From Tenrec ecaudatus (lineage: Eukaryota > Chordata > Mammalia > Afrosoricida > Tenrecidae): a stretch of 64,000 nucleotides of DNA. Shown here one piece after another: positions 37,001-52,000 of this stretch (its first letter is position 1; each line of letters begins with the position of its first letter). The stretch covers positions 122,110,070 through 122,174,069 of the forward strand of contig NC_134532.1 in NCBI RefSeq assembly GCF_050624435.1. Reading direction: 5' to 3'. The notes under the pieces are model-generated. The model searched no databases. It worked only from the letters and a program-made list of their open reading frames with translations, and was not told where the DNA came from. The position numbers and the translations under genes were made by a program.

Positions 37001-40000
37001 GCCCTGCAAAGGGTGCTGGGCTATCAGGAGTGGAGCGGGGTCGCCTGCCACCACTGTCTCTGGCAACCTGCTGACCTCTGACAACCGTGCCAAGCTTTCG
37101 GTTCCTCCCCTGACAACTCAGAATCGTACAGCAAATCCGGTGAGAATCAGAACTGCGGTGTGTTCCTGGGTCTTGCAAATTGTCCATTTCTGACAGGGTG
37201 CAGCCCTAGTACTCTCGATGGTGGCTCTCTGAGTGGAAAATATTTGTGAGTCTTCCTTCTCCGACAGGTTTCTGCCTAACGCGGCTTCTAGCGTACTGTA
37301 TTCTACTCACTGAGCTGATTTAAGCTCCAAGTATGGCTGTGCTTGAGGAAAGACTATCCAAATGTTAGCTGTAACTGCATCTTGACATACAGTATTTTAA
37401 GATCCTTAAATGAAGTTCCAGTGGCCGAGTGTTGTAGAACATGCATTTTAAAACGGCAAGCTAAGAAAAGAGACGAAGATACTGCATTATGCTAAGGATG
37501 GAAATGGCAGCTGTCTGGTTGCCAAGGCCTGTTCTCGGCTATCAAACGGATTCTGAGTCAGTGATCCTGTATAGGGCGTCCAAGACCATCAGTACTTAGG
37601 GGAGCAGAGAGCCTTGTTTCCTCCTCTCTTGGAGCAGCTGGTGAATTTGAACCACTGGCCTTGCAGTTAGTACCCCAATGGCTGGCACACAGTGCCACCA
37701 CTCTTTACAGTGGCTCTCAAACAGATCCAGTGGACAGGAAAGGAGAAGGGTCTGTTAGCCTAGGGTGCAAAGCAGCTGGAAAATGTGGGGGGAACATGAA
37801 TTGAAATTGAGAAAAAAATTAAAGATAGTCTTCCAAGCATATTCCATAAGCGTTCATACGACGACGCTGTGGGATGAAGCAGGTGGTCAGTTCTTTTCCT
37901 TGTCCGTAACCAGGCACACTTCACAGGGTCCAGGGATTAATTTCCTACTGCTGTGGTAACAAATGGTCACAATCCAAGTGGTTTTAAAAGAACCCCAATT
38001 TATTAGCATGCATTCTTCCCGATGAGAAGTTGAAAATGGGTCTCCCAGTCTCCAAAACTTGTAGGGGCCGTTCTGCCTTGTCCTAGAATTGACTTTCTGA
38101 CAGCGAGTTTGGTTTGGTTTGGGTCTAGAATCACGGCGCTTGCATGGCTATACTTTTCTGGCGGCTCTAGAGCAGGGGGGGCCATCTATTCCACAGGCCC
38201 TTATAAGACAAAATCAATACCAGCTATCCTAGGACTGACCAAGGGGAAGCAGATTCAGCCATCACATACACTCACTCCCTGCCATCAAATGGCACTAACT
38301 CATAGAGACCCTACAGGACTGAGTAGAACTGCCCCCGTGGGTTTCCAAGACTGTCACTGTTCACAGGAGTAGAAAGCCCCACCTTTTTCCAGTATGAGTG
38401 AGGGGTGTCCAGTATGGGTGAGGATGATGTTATTAATAGAAAAATGGCCCTCGGCAGCCACAAGGCTCTTCACCTCGGCGCTCGAGGATAATCTGGTCCC
38501 TTTCGCTCTCCCGATTCTGGACACTGCCGGCCCTTTCGCTCCTCCATCATCAAAGCCAGCAAGAGCAGGTCAGATTCTTACACGGCCAGCCTGCTTGGCC
38601 TGACTCTTTTGCTCTGTCCCTTTTGCTTATCAAGGAACCTCATGGCATAGCGGGTTCCCCAAGGGGCTGCTAACCACAAAACTGGCAATTCAAACACATC
38701 AGCTGTTTGTGGGAGAAGTATGGGATTCTCTACTCCTGTTAAGATTTAGTCTCTGAAATCCACAAAGGCAGTTCGACCATGTCCCAGAGTGTTGCTGTGT
38801 TAGGCAGGGTTACCTAGAGAAACAAAACCAGGACCCTCAGGATTATAAAAGGGGATAGGTTTATAGAGCACGAAGAAATATAACAGCTAACTAGTCCACA
38901 CAGCAGTACGGAGGGCTCAGTTCAACTCACTTTCATGGAACAGTTAATATACTGGAAGTCCTTCAACTCACATGGGCTGCCTGGTCCAAGGTCAAGGAAG
39001 CAGACAGAGACAATAGAGTTTTCCCTCAGGCAAGGCAGGCAGAGTCTGCCAGAAGGAAGCAGACAGCAGACAGCAGGGTGGGTGAGCAACAGTCAGTAGC
39101 TCAGGAGCTTAGTGAAACAGGCCGGGTGGGATCTCCAGCTCAAGCACAGCGACAGGATCCACCAGCTTCAAACTCAAGAAATTTACGTACACTCCAGCAG
39201 AGTGTTGAAGCAGGTCTGGAAGGTGCCTCAAACTCTAGCAACAGGATTCACAGGTTGGCTTGGCCCACAGGTAGTGTAGAGCAAAGTTGAGACAGAACTA
39301 GCTAAAGCAGCAGCACACTGGTCCAATCACCAGGGAGCAAAAGGGAGATGGGATGCCAGCTGTCTTTATTTATTGCAATCAAGCTGTGATCTGATTAAAC
39401 TCTGCCCACATGTACCTATTAGCCTAGTTGGCACAATAAACCTAACTATCACAGTTGCTATGAGTTGGAATTGACTTGGTGGCAATGAATTGTGTGGGTT
39501 TTTCGGTTTTGCTTAGATATAAGGAGTCTTGGTGGTGCAGTGGATTAGGCAATTGGGCTGCTAACATAAGAACAGCAATTTGGACCTGCCAATCATGGGA
39601 GAAAGATGAGATTGTCTGCTCCCCAGAAAGATTTACGGCCACCCATTCCCAGGTCTGGGCTTCCCCAAATGGGACAATTCTACTCTTCCCATAGGTCACT
39701 AGGCATGGGAAGCAGATTGATGGAAGTGGGTTTGCTTTGGTTTACTTACAAGGATTCTTGTGATTACAATGTTCCTACCTGGATCTTTCAGGAGAATCTT
39801 TCTATCATTAGGTCAGATAATTAGCAATATTACTTTCTCCTGGCCATGCACCATAGCAACAGAAGCCCTGATGGCATAGTGGTTGCACATTGGGCTGCTA
39901 ACCTTAAGGTCAGCAGTTTGAAACCACCCACCGCTCCTTTCAGGGCTTTCTACTCCCCTAAAGAATTACAGTCTCCAAAACCTACAAGGGCAGTTCTACC

Positions 40001-43000
40001 CTGTCCTATAGGGTTGCCATGAGCCAGAATTGACTCAATGGGATGGGTTTGGTTTTGGGTTTTGGTTACCATAGGAGTCCCCAGTGGAGCAGGCACTTAA
40101 CACACTTGACTGTTAACTGAAAGATGGAGGTTGGAGTCCATCCAGAAGGGGCTTAGAAGAAAGATCTAGAGAAACTATTTCTGAGCAATCAGCATCGGCA
40201 ACCCCCAATGAGCACAGATTTACTCAGGCTGCTCTGAGTCGGTATCAGCTCAGCAGCAATTTGTAAGGTAACGCCACATAGGCACAGGTCCGGGGAGGAA
40301 TGAGGACATCTCTGAGGTGCCCTTATTCCGCCCTACCGGTTCTTGGGATAGCTGCATGGCCACAAAGGCTTGTATAGCTGTAGTGTAAGATAATCTTTGG
40401 GTCAGGAATGCTACCTCAGTACTGGAGCTACTTACACCATGAAGCCATTGACTTTATTTTCAGAGAACATTTCCAAATGCTCTGAGCTCTTCTGAGAACG
40501 TTTGGCACCAAAACTATCTTCCTATCTCCAACACCTAATAGAGTTCACAACATGACAAGGCTTGATGAATAAATTGATGGATGAATAAGCCAATGCGGTT
40601 GTAGGTCAGGTTCAAGTCAGGAAAGAGCCTGGTCTGAAGCAGCTTCCTAGGTGAGAAACAACCCTCGCCTGCGGCAAGGATAAGAAGAGCACAAGGTGCC
40701 CAGGTCCCCATTCCCTGCTTTAGCCAAGACTCACCAACTTCCCATGAGAACAAACAAATGAAAGACAAACCCGTTGCCACGAAATCTATTTCGACTCCTA
40801 GAGATCCTGTAGGATCGAGGAGAACTACGCTGCAGGGTTTCTGCGACTGTAACTATGTAGAGGAGCGTGCGGTCTTATCTTTCCCCACAGAGTGACTGGT
40901 AGGTTTGAATAAACAGCCCTGCAATCAGCAGCCCAGCTTTCAACCCAACTTCCCTCTCTCAGGGCTGTGGTAGCTACATAATCGGGTGTCCGCTTGAGGG
41001 GATTATGAGCGAAGGGGAGGGAGTCTGGCCTGTCAATCAAGATATAACCAATGAGGCCTTCGTGTGGGCATGGCTTTCTCCTGAGAATTCTGGGAACTCT
41101 GGTATTTCCTCCTGGATGGCAGAAGACACATTCTCTGCTGACTCCCTGTGAGACATCCTTGAGGAGAAGCCACATGGACCTATCCTGATGCAGCCAGAAC
41201 TCTGGACCTGGAAAAGCCTCACGGAGACCCTTGCCAGTGCTGAGATGCTTACAATGCCACTGGATCCAAAGACTTTCTACCCAATGGCCTGTGATCATCT
41301 TGTACTCAGCGTCATTGAATGTATTTCATGAGTCTGAAGAGGACTTTATGCATATGGGTTAATATTGGATTTATGGATCTGATCTGGACTGGTCTGGGAC
41401 GTTTTCTCAATATTTAACTGCTCTCGTATATAAAATTCTTATACACATATGTGTGTTTATGAATTTGTTTTTCAAGTCTTTCCAGACTGACACAAGGGTT
41501 CTTTAAATGTTCATTCTCTTTCACTGACATTGAGTTGATTCTGACTCAGAGCATCCTGATAGGGCAGAGTAGAACTTCTCCCATGGGTTTCTGACACGGT
41601 AAATCCTTAAGGGTGTAGAAATTCTTATCAAACTGTGGCTTTGAACTGTAGACCTTGTGATTAGCAGCCCACTATGCTGCCAATCAGGCTCCAACTCTTC
41701 ATTGGGAGGACCCAAAAGCCTCTTGTACAGGTTAACTCACAAAATGTTAACTTAAGGAAATGATAGAGAATCAACCAGGGGTGTCCAATTAACTGTAGAT
41801 AGATGTGAGCTTTTAAAACAATAGATTGAATTGTGGGATTAAAAAGTGCAAAATGTGACCTCGCCTAACAACAACAAAATCTGGTATCTTAAAAGCCAGG
41901 CCTCCTTTGCTTAGACTGTTCATGCCCTAAGAAGGCCGTTATACAGACTTCTTGGCAAAATGTATGCCGATAATGATTTCTTCTGTAGTGACGGTTCCAT
42001 CCCAGGACTCAAAGCTAGAACTCACAGTGACGGAGGACCACAAACTCCAGCAGTCAGACAGCATGGATTGCGCTCATGTCTTGGGAGTCTGAGTTTCTTC
42101 TGTAAGAAGCAGGTCTGCCAGCAGCTGCTGCTGTGCCATGGTTGTGCTGATTCTTTATTGTCTCTTGGTTGTTTAGCATGCTTTTGAATTCTGGGAGAAT
42201 ACACAAATATCTTACCCCCCAACTTCTCCTCCTCCCTGTCCCCTACTTTTTCGTGTAGGTAGTCCGAGTTGCTGTCTATTATTTGCAATCAAAAGAAAAT
42301 CATATAATGCAGCCACCAACTGGGATTCGTTATCTTTTCCATCAAAGACAGTGCCTGTGTTCCATAAGAGAGGACCTCTGATGCTAGTGAGTGACACTCA
42401 AGCCCCCAGGCCCCCAGGGCATGAGGGCTGTGGGGAGCGATGTCGACTAAGGGCGATAGGAGACCGAGGGTGTTAAGGGAAGAAGAGGGAGGAAGATCAG
42501 CAACCACAGACCTTGGAAACTTGACTGCAAGTTTCACTTCAGTTTCGGAACAAGAGGGAGACTGTTTCCTGTCTCTGATATGAAACCCGGTGTGAGGCAT
42601 GCTCAGTGGAGGTACGTTGTTTCTGAGGTGATCAGAACCAGACTGAAGTAGGCATTCCCACAGGGGCTGATTGAACAGAAACTTTCAGGACACTTGTATA
42701 CATACGAAGGTGTCCTGATGGGGCAGCGGTTAAGCGATCAGCTGCAAGCCAAAAGTTTGGTGGTTGGAAGCTACGAGCCACGGAGAAGAAGAAAGATGTG
42801 CCAGTCTGTATCTCTAAAGACTTACACTCTTGGAAGCTCTTTGGGGGCAGTTCTATTCTGTCTTAAAGTGTTGGTATGAGTCAGAATAGAATAGGGAGCA
42901 AAGAGTTTGGTTTTGGTATTATGCATGTAATGTGATTATCTTGTATTGAAAGATTCTTTATCTTGTACCCCAGCAGGGAATTCAGAACAAGAGTGAAAGT

Positions 43001-46000
43001 GGTCTCAGGGCTCTGGCATTAGCTTGTTATCTGAAATAGAGCACAATAGGCCACACATTGACGTTGTCAAGGATCTCATCTTGCTTCTATCTATAGTCAA
43101 CATTCATGGAAGCACAGTCAAGAAGTCAAATGACATGTTGCATTGGGCAAATCAGCTGTGCAACACCTCTTTAAAATGTTGAAGAGCAAGGATGTCACTT
43201 TGAAGACTAAGAAGAGCCTGACTCAAGGCACAGTATTTCCTATCTCCTCTGCCTGTGAAATAGGACACCGAATGAGGATGGCAGCAGAAGATTTGGTGGA
43301 TTCAAATCATGGTATTGCTAAAGAACAGTGAAGGTATCATGGGTTACATTGAGAACAGACACACTTGTCTTGGAAGTACAGAAAGACTGCTCCTTAGAAG
43401 GGAGGATGGTGAGACTTTATCTCACGTACATGGGACATATTTCAGGGAAATGTGTCTTTGAAGAGAACACTGTGCTTGGTAAAGTAGAATGACAATGAAC
43501 AAGAGGAAGACCCTCAGTGAGAGATCGACTCGGTGGCTGAAAACATGGGCTCAAGCATAAGAAGGATGAGGAGGACGGGCAGTGTTTCCTTCTGTTATGC
43601 ATCTGAGTTGGAACCAGCTTGGCAAGCACCTAACACAAGGTACACCTAACTCCTAAAAGGAAAATATTTGTTTAGAACTTTTTTTCCCTTTTAATGCCTT
43701 AAATCTAATGCCTTCTCAGCAGTATCCCCAGGTAGATTGTCAAGTGTTTGAGGGCAATGATGCTAGCTGATTTGTTTAGTTATTTGGAAGCTAACAGTGC
43801 TTAGTGGGTACTCCCACTATATAGATTATTTTATGAAATTAAGATACATTTTCTCATGTTTATTATTCTTTTCAGTTTTGAGAGCACAGTTGTCAATTTG
43901 ATTATGTATCATGGTCTTCCCTGCCTCCTTCAACCAATGGGAAATGACATTGAGGCATTTTATAGGAATATTCAAGAAGCACTTATGGTGTGATGGTTAA
44001 GTGGTAGGCTGCTAACCTTGAGGTTGGTCGTGCAACCCATCAGCAGCTCTGCTGAGGAAAAGACACAGCATCTGTTTCTGTAATGATTACCGTCCAGCCT
44101 GTCCTTTGAGTCACTGAGTCAGAAGTGACTTGAGGTATACAACACCGTCATAGAAATAGTCAAGACCTCTCTCATGGCCTCTTTGCTACTTGTTCTGCAA
44201 ATGGACTTCAACCCGTCATAATATGGCGCTAGTAAAATCATTATCCTTTACATATAATTGGGTTTGGTATTGATGTCCAGTCTTGTGGGGGAAATACATA
44301 CTCTGTCGGTTAGCGAGCACAAGAAAGACCTCTCTTAAAGTATCCATGTCAAGGGAGGTCACTCTCTTTCTGAGTGGCTACTTGATTTATTAGTCAGATG
44401 AACTCGCTATGGCACTGGCTTAAAAATTAAAGAGGATATGACAAACATGTGATCCATGTAACATCAATTTCCCTAATCTAACACTGTATGACATGCTGAA
44501 GAGTTAATAGTTCTGAAGTAGAATATGATGCAAAAATTACCACACGAGAGTCTCTCATTAAATAACAGTTACATAACAACGGTTGAGGGCTTATGTTCTG
44601 CCAAAAAAATATTTTAAATGTCTTGAGTCTAATCTCGCTCCATTTTCACAGTAAGGCAGTAAGGTATGAGCTCAACTCTATAAGATGCTGGAATTGAAGC
44701 CCAGAGAGGTTCGATTAACTTGCCTGAGGACAGAGAGCAGGTAAGTAGAGGCTGGAGTTGAAGCTTGCGCTTACACATTGAGCCATTCTATCACATACTG
44801 TTCGTAGCCTCTATGAATCCCCACCAGAAAGTTCTCCATGACTGCGAAATGATGTACTCTATCTAGTGTGGGCAAGAGAGGACATGTATAAATCAGATGT
44901 GAAAAATGGTTTATCTAGGAGGTGCTGTTAGCCAATTTCGTCATTGTAAAGGAAAAATTACATGTCTCCTAAACTGTCTTCTGACTCAGATATTCTTAAA
45001 GTGTAGTTAACCATTCAGTCCTATTGAAGGGAAACAAATTGATTGAGTGTTGGGAAACTTAATAACCAAAACTTCCCTGGTCAATATTATTTTGAAACAG
45101 TTGGCCCCATTTTATCTTTGCTTCTCATTTCGATTTTCCTCGACTTTCTTCATTTAAAACTTACCTTTTATTTTACCTTTTCCTACATATATCGGTGGTA
45201 TAGTGACTATATGTTGGGCTAACTGCAAGGTCAGTGATTCCAAACCACCAGGCACTCTGCAGGAGGAAGAAGAGATTTCCTACTCCCATAAAAAATTACA
45301 GTCTGACCATTGCTGAAGTCAAAATGTGTGCACAAGCAAATGTGGTAAAGAGAGCAGATGGTGCCTGGCTATATAGCGTCTGGCCCAGAAGATATAGCAT
45401 CTGGGGTCTTAAAGGCTTGAAGTTAAACAAGCGGCCATCTAACAGAGAAGCAACAAACCTAGTTGTGGAAATTGGGGCACATAACTTAGATTCTGAGTGT
45501 TGGTTTCCTCCTCTGAAAATGGGATCATTCATCTGTTATGAGTGGTTGAAAAGATTAAATAATGGGATGGATGTGAAACCATCTAGCAGAACGGCTGGCA
45601 CATAATCAACAAAGTTGGTTTTAAGCTCTTCTTGCTTTCTCTCCCTCTTTTCAAACATGGCTTTGCAGACTAAGACATGCCTTTACTCTGAGTGAACATG
45701 CACTCAATAGAGATTTCTGGTTGCAGTTTAGTAAAATTCCAAGTTATCCCTGATTATTTCTGGAAGTGCCAAACATACTCAAATTAAAGCCAATGTCAAT
45801 GCAATCTAATGGTTTCAAATAATGCGAATGGGGAAAGAGCTGTGCCCACAAAGCAGAGCGCTTGTAGCTGCGGCAGTCATCACAGATTTGATGATTCCTA
45901 TAACCGACGAAAAGAAGTGGAAATGTGACATTCAAGTAAGTATCAGACAAGATCTTCAAAAATAACAACCCGTTATGTTAAAGAGTAAGTACAAACGCAT

Positions 46001-49000
46001 ACAGCATTTGGCTGGTGTCACACTTGCTCATGTGGCTAAGATAAATAAAATCACCATAGTAATACCAGTAGTTAATCATATGTGATCATTTAAAATAAAA
46101 ATGTCATGCAACATAAGTGACATGTTAGAAGCAAAAGCATAGAGATAAATGTTGCCCACGTTTTCAAGACTCCGTATATGAAACAGCCAATCGCAAAAGG
46201 ATAAAACAAATGCGTTCTTACTAATACATGATTTGTTTTCAAATAGACATGTAGGCTTGAGGTGAATTTAAAGTAATGCAAACCCTAGTTTTCCAGATTA
46301 ATAAATGGAAATCTTGAGAGTCTGAAGATTAGGGAATAGACGTAGAATAATAGTAAGAAAAAAGATACCGTGAAGAAGTACTCATCAATTAAGGTCAATA
46401 ATTTTAACTATCTTGAGTGCAAATAACTTCTCATGAACTAGAAACAAGTATTCCTAGTCTCACTCTACTGTGGATACTGTAACTAACGACCAGGCAGAAG
46501 TGTACGGTTGTTGGTTATTTAAGCATCTTTCTCATTGCCCTCATCAGCAATGCCATCTGGGGCAGCTGCTATTATTGTCATGGTCAGTTATAGAAGGAGC
46601 TCGTGATCTCTATGGAAGGGCCCTGTGGTGCAGTGGTTAAGGAACTTGATAACCAAAAGGCCAATTTTCAGACCTACGCTTCTGTAAAGATTACAACGTT
46701 GGAGACCGTGTGGGGCGGTTCCACTCAGTCCTACAGGGTCCTTGTGAACAGCAATGAACTCTATGACAATGATTTCTGTTTGGGGGAGCAGATCAACAAG
46801 TCTTCCCGCTAGTGGTGAGTGCTTAACGTTTGTACCGCCCGTGCTTTGATCTGTACCCTAGATGAGAATAAGAAAGTTTCTCTTTAATAAACTTCCTCTC
46901 TAAGTCCTGCAAAGTGAGGCTGGGTCAGAGCAAGGAAGGGCTGGGCTGAGAGAAGCGACCCGCAGTATTCAGTTCGAGTTCTCCTCACTCTGAAGACCCA
47001 TTTGTGAGAACCCTGACAGAGCTTCGTCTACTGTGCAGGAAGATGTATTGGTTGTCTCCAATTCAACCTAAATTGTGTAAGAGGTTTTTGCACTGCAGCT
47101 TCTATGAACAGGAAATCATAACTCTTATTTCCTGATCCTTAGGAGTTAATGTCAGGGGCCAATGATTGATTGGACAAGAATAAAGGCATATATATTTGTA
47201 GGGTAGCAACCCAGCTTCCACACGCTATCTTTATGGGTCACGGTTAAAGAGTCATCATGACTTCAGCATGTTATCTTGTTTCCTGAAGCCAATCCATCCA
47301 AGAGGGGTAAAATAGAAACACTCATCTGTCACGAGTTTTTTTTTGCCTCCTGTTCCCAGCCTTGGTAGCTTTGCCTTCATCTGTCTGAGACAGATAAGAG
47401 GAATATTGTACAGAGTTAGCAGAATTTAACTCCAGGGCTTAGAGACAGCAAGTCAAGAACACATTCATAAGCACCCGTGTCCTGTTACAAGGGTTCAGAT
47501 AGCAGTAAATCTCTGAAGGGGTAGTGAATAGGAGAGGCAGAGGAGAGGAGAGAATTCTTAGTTTCCTGGGTTTTATTGCAAAGAAATAAAATATGACAAT
47601 ATAATAATAATAACAATACAGCAAAGAAATATAACAATACAGCAAGTTTTAGTTGTGGAGAAAACTGTTATAGGAATCCAGATACAAATCTTTGCCACCG
47701 AATGCATTCATCCTGAGCCCTCTTTAGTTGTCCAAATGCATTCACAGGGAAGCTTAAATACAATATTGAGGATATTTTATTTTGGAACAGGAGGGTACTT
47801 GGCATTCAGTAGTAGAATCCTCTCCTTCTGTGAGGGAGAGCTGAGTTTGATTATTGGCCAAGGAAGCTTAGTATGAACATCAGGGCATTGGGGGTTCAGT
47901 GGCAGAACTCTCGCCTTCCACAGAAAAAAGAGCTGGGTTTGATTGTGAACCAAAGCACTTCATATGTACCTAAGACCCATCTGCTAAAGAAGCCTTCGCT
48001 ACTGCTGTGGTGGAGAACAAATTTCAACACAGCTTTCTGATAAAGACAGACTAGGAAGAAAGACCTGGGAATCTACTTCCCCAAAAAGTCAGCCATTAAA
48101 ACCCTTACGGAACATAATCCTATTTTGACATATATAAGATCTCCACGAGTCGGAGTTAGATGGCCACTGGTCACTAGTTTGCTTTGGCACTGTCTTAGGT
48201 CATCCTTTTATTGGGCCATTGGATAGTTGCCATCAAAGTTCCATCAGAAGGCACTGTGCTCACAGATCTGAAACTTCCTTGAAATATGTTAGCAGAAAGA
48301 ATACTATTTCCCTAACTTGGAGTCAATGTCTTCCCTAAAGGAAGAAGCAATAAAATGACCAAAGGAATTGAAACTAGGTTCTAGGAAGAGAGTTTTATAG
48401 AAGGGAGCAGGCTCTGCTTGGAGAAAGCAGAGAACCCTTAAAGGAATAAATTAATCGCCTTGCAGGCTATAAGGAATTCCTATTCATAGTCAATTATTCA
48501 TTCCCTCAAAGCGCCATGCACTGTACCGGGAACTGGGATATGGAGATGAGCAAAGCATAGTCCCTACTTCAAAAACCTCTTCTCCAAGGCCAGGGACCAA
48601 AAAATGGACAAAATCGAGTGTTGCCTTGGACACAAATGAGAATTAAGTCGTACGAGAAGGGATCATAGAAACTGAAATGCTTGCCAAGGTCAAGGTAGCA
48701 AGAGATATTTCACCTGTCATCTGTGTAAGTAAACTGTTGTGTCGGCCTCCTCTTCATCTTCAATGATTATGAGCCATTGTTGTGGCTACTGAGTACTTTG
48801 AATGCCTTCTAGTCTAGGGTGATCTTTTTCAAGCATCATAAGAATATTCTGTTGTATTACATGGAGTTTTCATAGACTAATTTTTGGAAGTCCACCACCA
48901 GAAATTTCTAAGTAGGCTGTTTTAGCCTGGAAGCATGGTTGAAATGTATCTACTATGGTTGACTGTTCTAGTACTTGAAGTACTGGTGATATAGGATCCA

Positions 49001-52000
49001 TCAGCTCACCACAGTAAGATAAAGAGCAATGTTAGTTAAATGGTGCAATACTTTTTAGGGCTTATTGAGAGAGAGTTTTCACCATAAAAAGATGATAGTT
49101 TCAGTTTTATAATTTGGAATATCCTCTTATGGTCCTGGTGTGGTCAATTTAAAGGAAGTCGACTATTTTATGGTTTTGACAGTGTATTTTATCTGCCCTC
49201 AACACTGTATGATTCATATTAGGATCCATCCAGACCACGTAAAATAGAAAAGGCCAATGGTGCCTTCTTTGAACACACTGAAGTCGACAGACGGATTAGT
49301 GACCACACTTACCAAGAACATGCGTACGTAGGGATTCCTGGTAACTGGCCATGTTATGTCTTGAGTTCCTCTGTGTCATAGGTTTGTGGAATTTCCCTAC
49401 CTTTCATTAATGGCGATTTATCATCTTTTAGAAAAAAACAAAGTTGTGGTTCTCTACCAAATACAAAGGAGAGCGCTGACTTAATTTACAGCCTCAGAAA
49501 CCCGACACGGGGTCATATTGACTAGGAATTGAATTGATGACAGAATTTTGGGATAGATTAGAATAGGAACTTTTAAACATTCCCTGATACACTTCGCTCC
49601 AGCTTAACAATTTATGAGAAACCAGGACAAAAGAAACAGATTTTTATAACTCATGAAAGCATGCCCTAATTGTTATTTTCAGTGCTCAGTGACCTCGGTG
49701 GAAAAATAAAGTATGAACGTTATTTTTACAAATACTCAAAATTTTCTTTACCCACATAAAAGCTTTCCATACCTAAAGTAATAAAGAACTCAAAATTGGT
49801 TTTGCTTTTATCTTTTCTTTGTTTATTGTACGCATGGTTGTAAAACAGAGGTCGTTTTAAGGGACTTGTCCATGTGTTTTTAATCAATTCACAAAATAAG
49901 ACATTCTGAGAAAATATCTATTCTGTCCAAAGCACATTGTTTTCTCATAGAAGGCTGAAATAAGTGTGCATGCACACACAATATATGAACGTAGCTTACG
50001 GCGCAGCAACAGGAAAATGTTTCTAAGTATATCAAGTTGTTTATCATATGCACACAATGTAACAGAGTGACAGCTATGCAGTGCTTTCATTGAAATGTGC
50101 CGTGGTCCCTTCATCCTGAAATAATAGCTCATGGATTAAATGTCTGTTCTGAGCTTACCTGTCTCACTTCCAATCAAAGGCTGGTTGGCAAAATGCTTGA
50201 CAAAGTCCTTCAAAGATGAGAATTCATTAAATCCAAATTTAAATGAATATCCAGTATATTCAACATGAAAATGTTTGACGGAGTCTTTGGCTCTGAAAGG
50301 AAAAACAAGCGTCCAACATTACTGGACAAATGAATATCTTTTTTGACTGGAAACTACTCTTAGTTATTAGCATCATAAATAGCTCTTTCCGAGAACTGAG
50401 CATTATGACACAATCGTCAAAATCGCTTGTAGTTTGACACAACATCTCTATTTTCTTTTGGCAGGCTAGGTGTTTAAAAATTTTCACTGTACTGAAAGAC
50501 TAGAGTTCATTCTTCCTATGCACTCCTCCACTTGCTGAAAGTGTTCTTGAATGTTAACCCCCTTAGGGGGAAAAACGACAACTGGCCATAGAGTCGATTC
50601 CAACTCGAGGGGATTTGATGTGTTACAGGGTGAAATTTCCCATTGTGTTTACTGGACTGTCACCATTCTGGAAGCCAACGATCGGCTATCTCCTCTCTGG
50701 TATTGCCAGGTGGATTCCAACCACCAACCTTTAAGTTAGTAGATAAGCACAAACCCTTTACATCACCTTTGGCCACCGACCCCCCTCTTAAGGTGCATGA
50801 TACAAATGGCAGGGAACAAAGATGATCAAATAGCATAGAAGACCTTCACCATCGTTTTCTTTTCACCTTAGGTTTCCTGCTATACTTGAGAGTCTGCCAC
50901 AAGCCAACTTCTCTGTGAATCCAACCCTGCAGGATAAAATATCAAATGCTCTGAATTGCCATTTTTCACCTCAATGTTGGAATGTGGCAGAGTATTTAGT
51001 TAAAAAAATACATAGGCCCATTTTATCTGACCTCCTACGATCCCTCTCTATGCACTGCACACTCCAACGTGAGCTGGAGTCAGAGACCCAGATTACTGGG
51101 CCCCATCTTGAGTCAGTAGGCCCAGGAAGGAGCCTGAGAATCTGCATTCCCAACACATCCCCAGGAGATGCTGAAGCTGCTGCTGGTCTGGGGTGCACAC
51201 TTTGAGAGGCCCTGTTCTGATCCAAGTGGATCTACTACTGCCTCTGTTTTGTTGTTGCTGTTGGGCACCGTCCAGTAGCTTCTGATTCTTAGTGATCCTG
51301 TGCACAACAGACCATAGCCTGGTCCGGGCCGACACCACCCTCACAATTGTTCTTATGCTTGAGCCCAAGGATGTAGTCACTGTATCAATCCATCGTATTG
51401 AGGGCCTTCCTCTTTTTCACTGCCTCGCTCCTTCACCCACATGGGATCTTTTCCCACAGTGTCTGAGGCAAAGTTTCAGCATCCTTGCCTCTAAGGAGCA
51501 TTGTGGCTGTACCATGGTACCTTCAACATTCTTCTTCAGCACCACAATTCAAGCGCGTCGATTCTTCTTCAGTCTTTCTTATTCTATGACCAACTTTCAC
51601 AAGTATGTGAGGAGACTGAAAATACCATGACTTGGGTCAGGCACACCCTAGTCTTCACAGGGACAGCCTTGTTTTCAACACTTTAGAGAGGTCTTGGGCA
51701 GCAGATGTACCCAGTGCAGTGCATTGTTTGATCTCTTGACTGCTGCTAACACGGGCATTGCTTGTGGATCCAAGAAAGACGAAATCCTTGAGAACTTTAC
51801 TCTTTTTTCCACTTCCCACAATGTTACCTATTGGTTCAGCTATGAGGATTTGGGGTTTCTTTACATTGAGTTGTAATCCATACTGATGGCTTCGATGCTT
51901 GATATTCATCACCAAGGGCTTCACACCCTCCTCACATTCCGCAAGCAAGGTTGTGTCATTTGCATGTCACAGGTTGCTAATCATCAAATTCTCTGATTAT

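Larger units (their letters stand above)
31009..50158 (-). other. DAPP1: DAPP1 intron 3
   Basis: Intron of about 19.1 kb, the largest fully contained. It is rich in AfroSINE-type copies in both orientations, with ERVL-like LTRs, L1 3' tails, an RTE 3' end (43010-43640), two MIRs and a short minisatellite. The stretch 46800-47880 and 48200-50158 shows no identifiable repeat apart from small fragments. Confidence 0.9.
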
